Assembly: GCF_003687725.1 (NCBI RefSeq)
Contig: NZ_RDOJ01000006.1
Location: forward strand, 96,403 to 160,402
Reading direction: 5' to 3'
Origin: Faecalibacter macacae
Lineage (GTDB): Bacteria > Bacteroidota > Bacteroidia > Flavobacteriales > Weeksellaceae
Length of the DNA stretch: 64,000 nucleotides
Every line of letters starts with the position of its first letter. Position 1 is the stretch's first letter. Of this stretch, positions 1 to 9,340 are shown piece after piece. Both the position numbers and the translations under genes were made by a program. Below the pieces are notes generated by a model that was not told the origin of the DNA, ran no database searches, and saw only the letters and a program-made list of their open reading frames with translations.

Positions 1-1452
1 ACTGGAAACTTTATAACTTCTTTCTCTCCAGTTGATGGAAATGAAATTGGAAAAGTTAGAGCTACAACAAAAGAAGAATATGAACTAGTTGTTTCGAAAG
101 CACAGATAGCTTTTAAAGAATGGCGATTAATTCCAGCTCCGAAACGAGGTGAAATTGTAAGACAATTAGGAGATAAATTAAGAAAGTACAAAGAAGATTT
201 AGGAAAACTTGTTTCATACGAAATGGGGAAATCTTTACAAGAAGGTTACGGTGAAGTACAAGAAATGATTGATATCTGTGATTTTGCTGTAGGTTTATCT
301 CGTCAATTATACGGATTAACAATTCATTCAGAACGTCCATCACACCGTATGTACGAACAATATCATCCATTAGGAATTGTAGGAGTAATTACAGCATTTA
401 ACTTTCCAGTAGCTGTATGGTCGTGGAATACATGTTTGGCTTTGGTTTGTGGTGATTCAATTATTTGGAAACCGAGCGAAAAAACACCTTTATGTGCAGT
501 TGCATGTCAGAATATTTTAGCAGAAGTTTTAAAAGAAAATAATTTACCAGAAGGTATTTGTTCTTTGATTAATGGGGAAAAAGAAGTAGGTGAGTGGATG
601 TCAAAAGACGAAAGAATTCCTTTAATTTCTGCAACAGGCTCAACTCGTATGGGAAAAGAAGTAAACCAAGTGGTAGCTGCTCGTTTAGGTAAAACTTTAT
701 TAGAATTAGGTGGTAATAATGCGATTATTGTAACTCCAGATGCAGATTTAAAAATAACATTAACTGCTGCAGTTTTTGGTGCAGTAGGTACTGCTGGACA
801 ACGTTGTACAACAACTCGTCGTTTAATTGTTCATGATTCAATTTACGATCAAGTAAAAGTTATCCTTAAAAATGCTTATGAACAATTAAAAATAGGAAAT
901 CCTTTGGATGCTTCAAATCATATCGGACCATTAATCGATCAAGATGCTGTTAGAAATTATTTGCTTGCTCTGGAAAAAATTAAAGAACAAGGAGGTGAAT
1001 TTTTAGTACATGGTGGAGTTTTAGAAACAGAAGAATATAGTTCAGGATGTTATGTAAAACCAGTTATTGCAGAAGCTTCTAATGAATTAGAAATTGTTCA
1101 GACCGAAACTTTTGCACCAATTTTATATTTAATTAAATATTCAGGTGATGTTTTAGATGCGATTGATATTCAGAATGGAGTTAAACAGGGTTTATCATCA
1201 GCAATTATGACTACTAATTTACGTGAAGCTGAATTATTTTTATCTCATCAAGGTTCAGATTGTGGTATTGCTAACGTTAATATTGGAACTTCTGGAGCTG
1301 AAATTGGTGGAGCATTTGGTGGAGAAAAAGAAACAGGTGGAGGAAGAGAATCAGGTTCTGATGCTTGGAAAATCTACATGCGCCGTCAAACAAACACAAT
1401 CAATTATTCTACAGAATTACCTTTAGCACAAGGAATTCAATTTAACTTTTAA
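1..1452 (+). CDS. Aldehyde dehydrogenase, ALDH7 / alpha-aminoadipic semialdehyde dehydrogenase type (5' end outside window)
   Basis: The frame is open from base 1, so the gene begins upstream of the window and the ATG at 223 is internal; 483 codons are visible, and perhaps 30 are missing judging from the usual ALDH7 length of about 510. Visible signatures are LLELGGNN, the catalytic cysteine in GQRCTTTRR (about base 796), and the ALDH7-typical GGGRESGSDAW near the end. The family oxidises 2-aminoadipate 6-semialdehyde (in equilibrium with piperideine-6-carboxylate) to 2-aminoadipate with NAD(P). The lysine 6-aminotransferase gene follows after 10 bases, which strongly supports the lysine-catabolic role over other aldehyde dehydrogenases. 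Confidence 0.93.
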   Translation, partial: TGNFITSFSPVDGNEIGKVRATTKEEYELVVSKAQIAFKEWRLIPAPKRGEIVRQLGDKLRKYKEDLGKLVSYEMGKSLQEGYGEVQEMIDICDFAVGLSRQLYGLTIHSERPSHRMYEQYHPLGIVGVITAFNFPVAVWSWNTCLALVCGDSIIWKPSEKTPLCAVACQNILAEVLKENNLPEGICSLINGEKEVGEWMSKDERIPLISATGSTRMGKEVNQVVAARLGKTLLELGGNNAIIVTPDADLKITLTAAVFGAVGTAGQRCTTTRRLIVHDSIYDQVKVILKNAYEQLKIGNPLDASNHIGPLIDQDAVRNYLLALEKIKEQGGEFLVHGGVLETEEYSSGCYVKPVIAEASNELEIVQTETFAPILYLIKYSGDVLDAIDIQNGVKQGLSSAIMTTNLREAELFLSHQGSDCGIANVNIGTSGAEIGGAFGGEKETGGGRESGSDAWKIYMRRQTNTINYSTELPLAQGIQFNF

Positions 1453-1462
1453 TACAACACTT

Positions 1463-2770
1463 ATGAATATAACGACTTTAAACGAAACAATTCACGAAAG
1501 ATTAGGAAAACACATCTTAGCTGATGGTTATCCTATTGTGATGGACATTGACAAATCACATGGTTCTTTTTTAGTAGACCAAAATGGAGACGAATATCTA
1601 GATATGTTTTCTATGTTTGCTTCTACTGCAATTGGATATAATCATCCACATTTGGTTGCACATAAAGATTTTTTAGGTCAAAATGCTATCAATAAGCCAG
1701 CAATGTCTGATATCTATACAAAGGATTATGCAGATTTAATAGATACTTTTGCACGTGTGGCTATGCCAAAAGAATTACAATATTGTTTCTTCATTTCTGG
1801 TGGTTCTCTTGCAGTAGAAAATGCATTGAAAGCTGCATTTGATTGGAAAACAAAGATTAATTTTTCTAAAGGAATAGAAAAAGAGGCAGGAGAAGTTATA
1901 CATTTTAAACAAGCATTTCACGGTCGTTCAGGTTATACATTATCATTAACTAATACAAAAGACCCACGTAAATATCAATATTTCCCAAAATTTGATTGGC
2001 CTCGAATCGAGAATCCTAAAATCATTTTCCCAGAAACAGACATAAACATCGCGCAAACAAAACAAACAGAAGAATTAGCAATCAATCAAATTAATAAAGC
2101 ACTTACGGATCGTAAAGATCAAATTGCTTGTATTATTATTGAAACCATTCAGGGAGAAGGTGGTGATAATTATTTCCGTCCAGAATTCTTGAAACAATTA
2201 AGAGAAATATGTGATAAAGAGGAAATTTTATTAATTTTTGATGAGGTACAAACAGGAATGGGAATGACTGGTAAAATGTGGGCTTTTCAACATTATGATA
2301 TTATTCCTGATATTATTTCTTTTGGTAAAAAAACACAAGTTTGTGGAATTTTAGCTAACAAAGAAAAATTAGATATTGTTCCAAATAATGTTTTTAAAGA
2401 ATCAAGCCGTATCAATTCAACTTTTGGTGGAAATTATATTGATATGTTACGTTTTAAATTAATTTTAGAGGTGATTGAGCAAGAAAATTTAGTAGATAAT
2501 GCAGCCGAAAAAGGTGAATATATTATTGATAGACTAAATGATATTGCAAATCATACTAATAAGATAAAACATGTAAGAGGAAAAGGTTTATTTATTGCTT
2601 TTGATTTTGATAATGATCAATCTAGAACTGATTTTATTAAGAAATGTTTTGATTCTAAATTGATTTTATTGCCTTGTGGTGATAATTCGGTTCGATTTAG
2701 ACCGCATCTTAATGTTTCGTTTAAAGAAGTTAATCAAGCTTTAGACATTGTTAAAAAAGCATTGGCTTAA
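1463..2770 (+). CDS. lat: L-lysine 6-transaminase (lysine epsilon-aminotransferase)
   Basis: A 435-residue class III PLP aminotransferase that moves the epsilon-amino group of lysine to 2-oxoglutarate, giving the semialdehyde used by the preceding dehydrogenase. Visible motifs: GSLAVENALKAAFDWK (about 114-129), IIETIQGEGGDN (about 225-236), IFDEVQTGMG with Asp260 for the pyridine nitrogen, and SFGKKTQVCG with the PLP lysine at 289 or 290. The FGKKTQVCG block distinguishes lysine 6-aminotransferases from ornithine and GABA aminotransferases. Length is normal. It lies 10 bases after the dehydrogenase, presumably in the same transcript, and is followed by a hairpin with a T tract. Confidence 0.93.
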   Translation: MNITTLNETIHERLGKHILADGYPIVMDIDKSHGSFLVDQNGDEYLDMFSMFASTAIGYNHPHLVAHKDFLGQNAINKPAMSDIYTKDYADLIDTFARVAMPKELQYCFFISGGSLAVENALKAAFDWKTKINFSKGIEKEAGEVIHFKQAFHGRSGYTLSLTNTKDPRKYQYFPKFDWPRIENPKIIFPETDINIAQTKQTEELAINQINKALTDRKDQIACIIIETIQGEGGDNYFRPEFLKQLREICDKEEILLIFDEVQTGMGMTGKMWAFQHYDIIPDIISFGKKTQVCGILANKEKLDIVPNNVFKESSRINSTFGGNYIDMLRFKLILEVIEQENLVDNAAEKGEYIIDRLNDIANHTNKIKHVRGKGLFIAFDFDNDQSRTDFIKKCFDSKLILLPCGDNSVRFRPHLNVSFKEVNQALDIVKKALA

Positions 2771-2790
2771 TTATTTTATTTATTGAATGG

Positions 2791-2825
2791 GGGTGAAATT
2801 AATTATTTATTTTCACCCTTTTTTG
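2791..2825 (+). terminator. Intrinsic terminator after lat
   Basis: GGGTGAAA (2791-2798) pairs with TTTCACCC (2811-2818) and is followed by a T run to 2824. It closes the lysine-degradation operon. Confidence 0.75.
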
Positions 2826-2839
2826 TTTTTAATCAGTTC

Positions 2840-2847
2840 TATGTTTG
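2840..2847 (+). promoter_or_regulatory. Putative -7 box of the GLPGLI gene
   Basis: TATGTTTG matches the Bacteroidota TAnnTTTG box exactly and lies 47 bases before the chosen ATG at 2894. No -33 TTG with good spacing is evident. Confidence 0.4.
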
Positions 2848-2893
2848 TAGAATTAAAGAAATTTATTATCTTCATAAAAATTTAATTATCAAT

Positions 2894-3643
2894 ATGAAAA
2901 AACTACTATTAACTTTACTATTAAGTACAGCTTTTGTGAATGCCCAAGATCAAATGATTGTAGAATATCGTCAAAGAAATGAAATGGATCCTGAAAAAGT
3001 AAAGGAATTTGAAAAAGAAAGAAGTTCATCAACTGGTGGTTTTGTTAAAATTAGTGGAGGCCCTGATCAAAAATATGAATTAACCTATAACCAAGGAATT
3101 ACACATTATAGAAAGTTAGAATTGGTTAATAATAATCAAGATGCTCCAACTTCTTCTTTTTCTATTAGTGTTGGAGGTCAATTTAAAACATTAATTAATG
3201 ATCCTGTAAACAAAGTTTTTAATCAAGAAATTAATCTGGATAAAGTTGATTATATTTTAAAATCGCCTTACAAAGATTACCAATGGAAAATTACTGATAT
3301 TGAAGAAACAATTTTAGGTTATAAAACGATAAAAGCCGTAGCTGAAATTAATGGGAACAAAATAGCTGCTTGGTATGCACCAGATTTGAAAGTAAATGCT
3401 GGTCCGAATCAAATCAATGGTTTGCCAGGTGTTATCTTAAAATCGATTAGTGAAACAAGCAGTAAATTAGGAACTATTTTAATAATAGAAGCAGAGAAGA
3501 TTAATATAAATCCTAAGAAATTACCTAAAATTAAACCTCTAAAAGGTATGGAAATTTCTCCAGACGATTTCAAAAAGTTACAAGAAGAATCGCGTAAAAA
3601 AATGATAGAAAGTTTTTCATCAGAAATGGATTTAAAAAAGTAG
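2894..3643 (+). CDS. GLPGLI family secreted protein
   Basis: 249 residues starting with a clear signal peptide (MKKLLLTLLLSTAFVNAQ), so I place the start at 2894; the longer open frame from 2783 runs through the preceding terminator and promoter. The defining block, INGLPGVIL, sits at about residue 176 and gives the Bacteroidota GLPGLI family its name. Function is unknown; members are exported, predicted mostly beta-stranded, and often linked to cell-envelope or TonB-system genes. The C-terminus is rich in Lys and Glu. It appears to be a single-gene transcript between two terminators. Confidence 0.88.
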   Translation: MKKLLLTLLLSTAFVNAQDQMIVEYRQRNEMDPEKVKEFEKERSSSTGGFVKISGGPDQKYELTYNQGITHYRKLELVNNNQDAPTSSFSISVGGQFKTLINDPVNKVFNQEINLDKVDYILKSPYKDYQWKITDIEETILGYKTIKAVAEINGNKIAAWYAPDLKVNAGPNQINGLPGVILKSISETSSKLGTILIIEAEKININPKKLPKIKPLKGMEISPDDFKKLQEESRKKMIESFSSEMDLKK

Positions 3644-3704
3644 ATAAATAAATAGTTATATAAAAGAGTTAGGTTTTAATAATTAAATATTTAATTATAA
3701 TTTT

Positions 3705-3731
3705 AAAGGAGTAATTAATACTCCTTTTTTT
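3705..3731 (+). terminator. Terminator-like hairpin touching the next start codon
   Basis: AAAGGAGTA (3705-3713) pairs with TACTCCTTT (3719-3727), followed by T residues up to 3731; the next ATG is 3732. It can end the GLPGLI transcript, but it also occupies the whole translation-initiation region of the next gene. Confidence 0.7.
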
Positions 3732-4514
3732 ATGCCAATAAATTCATTTTTCTTCGATTTCGATGGAACTTTACAAGGTTTCGAAACACATTCTATAAGC
3801 GCTTCAACTAAAGAGGCTTTACATCTTTTAAAAGCAAAAAATAATAAAATATTTTTAGCAACAGGTCGTAATTTGACAGATATTCCGGAAACTCTTTCCG
3901 AATTAAATTTTGATGGTTTCATTAACAATAATGGTGGAATGTGTTCTGATGAGAATAGAATTCCTTTTCATATTGATTATATTTCTAAAGTAGATGTAAA
4001 AGCATTGTTACAATATGATGAGGTACATCCTTTTGCTTTTTCATTTATGACTGAAAAAGGTTTTTCAATCAATCGAGTGAATGATTTTGTAGAAAAATCT
4101 TTTGAATATTTCGGAATGAATGTTCCGAAACTTATGGATGCAAAAGAGATTGAATTGGATAAAATTATGCAGATGAATTTTTTTGTTGATGAAGAACAAG
4201 AAGAAAGGTTAATGAAAGAAGTGATGATTAATAGTGAATCTTCTCGTTGGATGCCTTATTTTGCTGATGTTAATCCGAAAGGAATCAATAAAATGAAAGG
4301 AATCGAACGAATGGCTAAACATTATAACTTGGATTTGAGTAAGACAATGGCTTTTGGAGATGGTGGAAATGATATTCCAATGATTAATGGTTGTGCTATT
4401 GGTGTGGCGATGGGTAACTCAAAAGAAAATGTGCAAAATGCTGCAGATTATGTGACAACTTCGGCTGATGAGGATGGAATTTGGAATGCCTTAAAATATT
4501 ACGATATTATTTAG
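3732..4514 (+). CDS. Cof-type HAD-IIB phosphatase
   Basis: 260 residues, normal for Cof/YidA-type sugar-phosphate or nucleotide phosphatases of the haloacid dehalogenase superfamily. The nucleophile motif DFDGT starts at Asp9; NNNGG follows near 61; a motif-III lysine lies in NPKGINKMKG (about 180); the Mg-binding motif IV FGDGGNDIPMI is near 205. Because motif I lies at residue 9, the start must be at or very near 3732, even though the preceding terminator T tract ends one base earlier. Substrate cannot be inferred; the gene stands alone. Confidence 0.9.
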   Translation: MPINSFFFDFDGTLQGFETHSISASTKEALHLLKAKNNKIFLATGRNLTDIPETLSELNFDGFINNNGGMCSDENRIPFHIDYISKVDVKALLQYDEVHPFAFSFMTEKGFSINRVNDFVEKSFEYFGMNVPKLMDAKEIELDKIMQMNFFVDEEQEERLMKEVMINSESSRWMPYFADVNPKGINKMKGIERMAKHYNLDLSKTMAFGDGGNDIPMINGCAIGVAMGNSKENVQNAADYVTTSADEDGIWNALKYYDII

Positions 4515-4776
4515 TTCAGTATAGGTATTTAAGTCTTTCGTAAACTGAATATCTGTTTTTGTATATTTTAAAGTTTTAGTTTATATATTATTAGGTTAAT
4601 TTGTAATACAAAATAGAAACCAACCTTATAATCTATAAATTATTAAAAAGTGTCTTTTATTGTAGTAGTAGAAGGTGCTTTTATTTTTCGCTTTGAAAAG
4701 TCAACCGAAAGGATGATATTTAATAAAAATACTTTTAAGAATATTTTCAAAAAGTAATGAGTAGTTTTCATGTGTA

Positions 4777-4808
4777 CCCTAATCTTTAGTCTAAGATTGG
4801 GGTTTTTT
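4777..4808 (+). terminator. Intrinsic terminator, plus strand
   Basis: CCCTAATCTT (4777-4786) and AAGATTGGGG (4793-4802) form a stem, followed by six T residues. It lies 260 bases after the HAD gene, which suggests a long 3' end or an unrecognised short transcript. Confidence 0.7.
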
Positions 4809-4816
4809 ATGGTATA

Positions 4817-4844
4817 AAAAGAGCAACCATTTGGTTGCTCTTTT
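4817..4844 (-). terminator. Terminator of the MaoC-like gene (bidirectional)
   Basis: AAAAGAGCAACC pairs with GGTTGCTCTTTT around a short loop. Read on the minus strand it follows the hydratase stop and ends in a T-rich stretch. Confidence 0.75.
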
Positions 4845-4864
4845 ATTAAATATTGTTTTTAATC

Positions 4865-5326
4865 TTAATCATTGAAGTGATACAAGAAAACAACATCACC
4901 AACATAAGCAGGTTTTGCGTTATCCTTGATTATTAAAGTAGATTCAATTGTAACTTTAATAACGCCTCTTAAATTAAGAATTGATTTTAATTTAGCTTGT
5001 AATTGAACTTCGCTATTAACTAATACTGGTTGCCCAAATTTAAAGTTTTCAATTCCATAATTAATCTCCATTTTAATATTACGAACATCAGCAATCTCTT
5101 TCCATAAATAAGGAATTAAAGATAAAGTTAAATATCCATGAGCAATTGTAGATTTAAATGGTCCTTCCTTTTCTGCTTTTTCCTTGTCACAATGAATCCA
5201 TTGGTGATCTCTTGTAGCATCAGCGAAAATGTTGATTTGTTCTTGGTCAATTGTGTGCCAATTAGAAGTTCCAATTATTTTTCCTTCAAATGCTTTATAT
5301 TCTTCGAAGTTGTTAATTATTACCAT
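4865..5326 (-). CDS. MaoC-like (R)-specific enoyl-CoA hydratase / dehydratase
   Basis: 153-residue single hot-dog domain. The hydratase signature is present: Asp40 and His45 in the stretch DATRDHQWIHCD, followed by IAHGYLTLSL with His63-Gly64, as in PhaJ and NodN-type MaoC proteins that hydrate trans-2-enoyl-CoA to (R)-3-hydroxyacyl-CoA. Cytosolic, no signal peptide. The gene is alone, divergent from icmF, so a role in short-chain acyl-CoA metabolism is plausible but only inferred from proximity. Confidence 0.88.
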   Translation of the reverse strand: MVIINNFEEYKAFEGKIIGTSNWHTIDQEQINIFADATRDHQWIHCDKEKAEKEGPFKSTIAHGYLTLSLIPYLWKEIADVRNIKMEINYGIENFKFGQPVLVNSEVQLQAKLKSILNLRGVIKVTIESTLIIKDNAKPAYVGDVVFLYHFND

Positions 5327-5714
5327 TTTTGGTCTATTTGTTTTTAATTTTAGTAAAGTTTACGAGTATAATTGTATTCAATTATGGGTTAAAAATATTA
5401 AAAACATTTGACAATAAAATTCTTTTTACAATGATTAAGAATGCATGCATAGTAATAGTATTTATATAAATTTAATTAACAGATTATAACATGTTAAAAT
5501 TCAAGGTTATTGGCTCTATAAGTGTCTTTAATTGATAAATTAAAAATAATTTTATTTAATACATATTCTTTTATAGAACTCATAGAATAAGTTAAATATT
5601 ATTATATTTTTTACTTAAAACAATTATTTACAAAATGTAATAATTAATTAAATTTCTGATGTTTTATTAATTCCGTTTTTTATATATTCGTATAAATCAA
5701 AACCCAACAAAAAA
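5327..5714. other. Divergent promoter region between maoC-like gene and icmF
   Basis: Very AT-rich 388-base gap. I see a self-complementary ATGCATGCAT-like patch near 5441 and a near-consensus -7 box, TATATTCG, at 5683-5690, 25 bases before the icmF ATG. No riboswitch-like conserved boxes (for example a cobalamin riboswitch) and no credible small gene were recognised. Confidence 0.4.
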
Positions 5715-8700
5715 ATGTCTGAACTATCAAAAGAAGTAAAGCAAGAGAAATTTGTGCATCCAGTACAAGAAATTTATCAGCCACAAAATAAAGTAAGAAT
5801 TGTTACTGCAGCCGCGTTATTCGACGGACACGATGCAGCAATTAATATTATGCGCAGAATCATTCAGTCTACAGGATGTGAAGTAATACACTTAGGTCAT
5901 GATAAATCTGTAGAAGATGTTGTAAATACTGCAATTCAGGAAGATGCAAATGCTATTGCTGTTAGTTCTTACCAAGGTGGTCATAACGAATACTTTAAAT
6001 ACATGTACGACCTTTTACAAGAAAAAGGTGCCGGACATATTAAAATTTTTGGTGGAGGCGGAGGTGTAATCCTTCCAGAAGAAATTAAAGATTTAATGGA
6101 TTATGGTATTACACGTTTATATTCACCAGATGACGGACGTGCCATGGGATTACAAGGTATGATTAACGATAAAGTAACTAAAGCCGATTTCCCAACACCA
6201 GATTTAAAACTTCCAGAAGGTAAAACCATTTACCAATCTCTATTAGATAAAGATGTTACAACGGTTGCTCGTTTAATTTCGTTAGCCGAAAATAGAGAAC
6301 ATGAATTTGAAAAACTTTTCGATTACGATAAAGTAGAAGATAAATCTACACCAGTTTTAGGAATTACAGGAACAGGTGGAGCCGGAAAATCATCGATGGT
6401 AGACGAGTTAGTTCGTCGTTTCTTAATCGATTTCCCAGAAAAAACAATCGCTTTAGTTTCTGTCGATCCTTCTAAAAAGAAAACCGGAGGTGCTTTATTA
6501 GGAGATCGTATTCGTATGAACTCGATTAACAATCCACGCGTTTATATGCGTTCGTTAGCTACGCGTCAATCCAATTTAGCTTTATCTAAATATGTAGATC
6601 AGGCTATTCAGGTTTTAAAAGCAGCGAAATACGATTTAATTATTTTAGAAACTTCAGGAATTGGTCAATCGGATACCGAAATTTTAGACCATTCAGATGC
6701 TTCGTTATACATCATGACACCAGAGTTTGGTGCCGCTACGCAATTAGAAAAAATTGATATGTTAGATTTTGCTGACATTGTAGCGATCAACAAATTCGAT
6801 AAGCGTGGCGCTTTAGATGCCATTCGCGATGTAAAAAAACAATACCAACGCAACCACAACCTTTGGGATGAAAACCCAGATACCATGCCAGTTTTTGGAA
6901 CAATTGCTTCGCAGTTTAACGATCCAGGAACAAACCAATTGTACAAAGCAATTATGGATAAAGTGGTTGAGAAAACGGGAGCTGATTTAAAATCGACTTT
7001 CGAAATTACCAAAGAAATGTCTGAAAAGATATTTGTTATACCAGCAAACAGAACACGTTATTTATCTGAAATTGCTGAAAACAATCGTGGGTATGATGCC
7101 AAAGCTGTAGCTCAAAAAGAAGTAGCGCAAAAGTTATATGGTTTCTTTAAAACAATAGAAACAGTTTCTGGTAAACAACCAAAACTAGCTACACACGGAA
7201 TCGAAATTGTTGGAACAGAAAATGCCGATTTAACAAAAGTGCTTTTAGCTGAGTTCGACAAATTAAAAATGAATTTAGATCCTTTTAACTGGGAAGTAAT
7301 TACAACCTGGGACGAAAAGGTAAATAAATATAAAAATCCGGTATATTCGTTTAAAGTACGCGATAAAGAAATCAAGATTCAAACGCATTCCGAATCTCTT
7401 TCTCACTTACAAATACCAAAAGTTTCGTTACCAAAATACGAAGCTTGGGGCGATATTTTACGTTGGGTTTTACAAGAAAATGTTCCGGGCGAATTCCCTT
7501 TCACGTCTGGTTTATATCCATTCAAACGTGAGGGCGAAGATCCAACACGTATGTTTGCTGGAGAAGGTGGACCAGAGCGTACCAACCGTCGTTTCCACTA
7601 CGTATCTAAAGGTATGCCTGCTAAACGTTTATCAACAGCGTTCGACTCGGTAACTTTATACGGTAACGATCCAGGGCACCGTCCGGATATTTACGGAAAA
7701 ATTGGTAATGCCGGAGTTTCTATTTGTTGTTTAGACGATGCGAAAAAACTATATTCTGGTTTCAATTTAGCACATGCAATGACATCGGTTTCTATGACCA
7801 TTAATGGTCCAGCACCTATGTTGTTAGGTTTCTTTATGAACGCAGCTATCGATCAGCAATGTGAAATTTACATCAAAGAAAACGGTTTAGAAGCAGAAGT
7901 AGAAGCGAAGATTGCAGCTATTTATAAACAAAAAGGTGCAGAGCGTCCGCGTTATAATGGCGAATTGCCAGAAGGAAACGATGGTTTAGGATTGATGCTT
8001 TTAGGTGTTACCGGAGATCAAGTTTTACCAGCAGACGTTTATGCCGAAATCAAGAAAAATACCTTAGCGCAAGTTCGTGGAACAGTTCAGGCAGATATTT
8101 TAAAAGAAGATCAGGCACAAAATACGTGTATTTTCTCTACCGAATTTGCTTTACGTTTAATGGGCGACGTGCAAGAATATTTTATCGAGAAAAATGTTCG
8201 TAATTTCTATTCGGTTTCTATTTCAGGATACCACATTGCTGAGGCTGGTGCAAATCCGGTAACGCAATTGGCATTTACATTGGCAAATGGATTTACTTAC
8301 GTAGAGTACTATTTATCTCGCGGAATGGATATTAACGCATTCGGACCAAACTTATCATTCTTTTTCTCGAATGGTATCGATCCAGAATATTCAGTAATTG
8401 GACGTGTAGCTCGTAAAATTTGGGCAAAAGCCTTAAAAAATAAATACGGAGCAAACGAGCGTGCGCAAATGTTGAAATATCACATTCAAACATCAGGTCG
8501 TTCGTTACACGCACAAGAAATTGATTTCAACGATATCCGTACCACATTACAAGCCTTATACGCTATTTACGACAACTGTAACTCGTTACACACCAATGCG
8601 TATGATGAGGCCATTACAACACCTACCGAAGAGTCAGTTCGTAGAGCTATGGCAATTCAGTTAATCATCAACAAAGAATTAGGTTTAGCTAAAAACGAAA

Positions 8701-9176
8701 ATCCAATTCAAGGTTCGTTCATTATCGAAGAATTAACGGATTTAGTAGAAGAAGCTGTTCTTGCCGAATTCGATCGTATTACAGAACGTGGAGGTGTTTT
8801 AGGAGCTATGGAAACCATGTACCAACGTTCAAAAATTCAAGAAGAATCGTTGTATTACGAAACCTTAAAACACGACGGAACCTTCCCAATTATTGGGGTT
8901 AACACGTTCTTAAGTTCTAAAGGATCGCCAACGGTAATTCCAGCCGAAGTAATTCGTGCGACAGAAGAGGAAAAGCAATTCCAAATCAAAACAAAAGACA
9001 GTCAAAATGCGCGCAACGAAAACGAAGTTGCCCAAGCGTTAGAAAAAGTGCAAACCGCAGCCATAAACAACAAAAACATTTTCGAGGTGTTAATGGATGC
9101 ATCTAAAGTTTGTACTTTAGGTCAAATTACATCGGCATTGTTCGAAGTAGGAGGTCAGTACCGCCGCAATATGTAA
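5715..9176 (+). CDS. icmF: Fused isobutyryl-CoA mutase IcmF (B12 domain, G-protein chaperone and mutase in one chain)
   Basis: 1153 residues in the IcmF order: N-terminal cobalamin domain with the DxHxxG-like motif at Asp37/His39 and a glycine-rich IFGGGGG loop near 111; MeaB-like GTPase with Walker [10 protein letters not shown] (about 218-226) and a Mg/GTP motif NKFDKRG (about 357); and the C-terminal TIM-barrel acyl-CoA mutase (about 540-1153). The family interconverts isobutyryl-CoA and n-butyryl-CoA, some members isovaleryl/pivalyl-CoA. The methylmalonyl-CoA-mutase substrate tyrosine region reads [10 protein letters not shown] here, as in IcmF. Codons look more C-ending and regular than in neighbours, suggesting high expression (by eye). 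Monocistronic with a strong terminator. Confidence 0.94.
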   Translation: MSELSKEVKQEKFVHPVQEIYQPQNKVRIVTAAALFDGHDAAINIMRRIIQSTGCEVIHLGHDKSVEDVVNTAIQEDANAIAVSSYQGGHNEYFKYMYDLLQEKGAGHIKIFGGGGGVILPEEIKDLMDYGITRLYSPDDGRAMGLQGMINDKVTKADFPTPDLKLPEGKTIYQSLLDKDVTTVARLISLAENREHEFEKLFDYDKVEDKSTPVLGITGTGGAGKSSMVDELVRRFLIDFPEKTIALVSVDPSKKKTGGALLGDRIRMNSINNPRVYMRSLATRQSNLALSKYVDQAIQVLKAAKYDLIILETSGIGQSDTEILDHSDASLYIMTPEFGAATQLEKIDMLDFADIVAINKFDKRGALDAIRDVKKQYQRNHNLWDENPDTMPVFGTIASQFNDPGTNQLYKAIMDKVVEKTGADLKSTFEITKEMSEKIFVIPANRTRYLSEIAENNRGYDAKAVAQKEVAQKLYGFFKTIETVSGKQPKLATHGIEIVGTENADLTKVLLAEFDKLKMNLDPFNWEVITTWDEKVNKYKNPVYSFKVRDKEIKIQTHSESLSHLQIPKVSLPKYEAWGDILRWVLQENVPGEFPFTSGLYPFKREGEDPTRMFAGEGGPERTNRRFHYVSKGMPAKRLSTAFDSVTLYGNDPGHRPDIYGKIGNAGVSICCLDDAKKLYSGFNLAHAMTSVSMTINGPAPMLLGFFMNAAIDQQCEIYIKENGLEAEVEAKIAAIYKQKGAERPRYNGELPEGNDGLGLMLLGVTGDQVLPADVYAEIKKNTLAQVRGTVQADILKEDQAQNTCIFSTEFALRLMGDVQEYFIEKNVRNFYSVSISGYHIAEAGANPVTQLAFTLANGFTYVEYYLSRGMDINAFGPNLSFFFSNGIDPEYSVIGRVARKIWAKALKNKYGANERAQMLKYHIQTSGRSLHAQEIDFNDIRTTLQALYAIYDNCNSLHTNAYDEAITTPTEESVRRAMAIQLIINKELGLAKNENPIQGSFIIEELTDLVEEAVLAEFDRITERGGVLGAMETMYQRSKIQEESLYYETLKHDGTFPIIGVNTFLSSKGSPTVIPAEVIRATEEEKQFQIKTKDSQNARNENEVAQALEKVQTAAINNKNIFEVLMDASKVCTLGQITSALFEVGGQYRRNM

Positions 9177-9197
9177 ACGCATTTTTAGTATAAAAAC

Positions 9198-9231
9198 AAA
9201 AACGTATCTGTTAATTCAGATACGTTTTTTT
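9198..9231 (+). terminator. Intrinsic terminator of icmF
   Basis: AAAAACGTATCTG (9198-9210) pairs with CAGATACGTTTTT from 9217, loop TTAATT, and ends in seven T residues. Confidence 0.85.
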
Positions 9232-9249
9232 ATGTTTAAATTTTTATTT

Positions 9250-9330
9250 TGGGCGTTCCCTTCGGTCGGGCTTTACGCTATATCTTTGGTTCGTTCCTCA
9301 CCAAAGGATGCCGCTGCAATCCCTAACGCT
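9250..9330. repeat. Flavobacterial dispersed palindromic repeat (REP-like)
   Basis: This roughly 80-base block is markedly GC-richer than its surroundings and has nested complementarity: GCGTT (9253-9257) with AACGC (9325-9329); CCC with GGG around TTCGGTC (9258-9270); and ATCTTTGGT (from 9282) with ACCAAAGGAT (from 9299). From memory, sequences with CCTTCGGTCGGGCT and a terminal CCCTAACGC are scattered through many Flavobacteriia genomes; that is recollection, not a search. No second copy is present in the window. Confidence 0.7.
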
Positions 9331-9340
9331 GAATTATAAT

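Larger units (their letters stand above)
4515..4864. other. Intergenic region with two terminators and one weak small ORF
   Basis: This 350-base gap between convergent genes holds two hairpins (listed separately). A GTG-started frame at 4650-4757 could encode 35 residues (begins VSFIVVVEGAFIF, ends NIFKK). It has no recognisable homology or ribosome site and may be chance. Confidence 0.4.

Noticed and set aside
223..1452. ATG at 223 as the start of the aldehyde dehydrogenase
   Set aside because: The frame is open back to base 1 and those codons read as ALDH sequence, so the start lies outside the window.
2783..2893. N-terminal extension of the GLPGLI protein
   Set aside because: Runs through a terminator and a promoter box; the signal peptide begins at 2894.
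5327..5714. Cobalamin riboswitch before icmF
   Set aside because: No B12-box-like conserved sequence or GC-rich stem structure is visible in the AT-rich gap.
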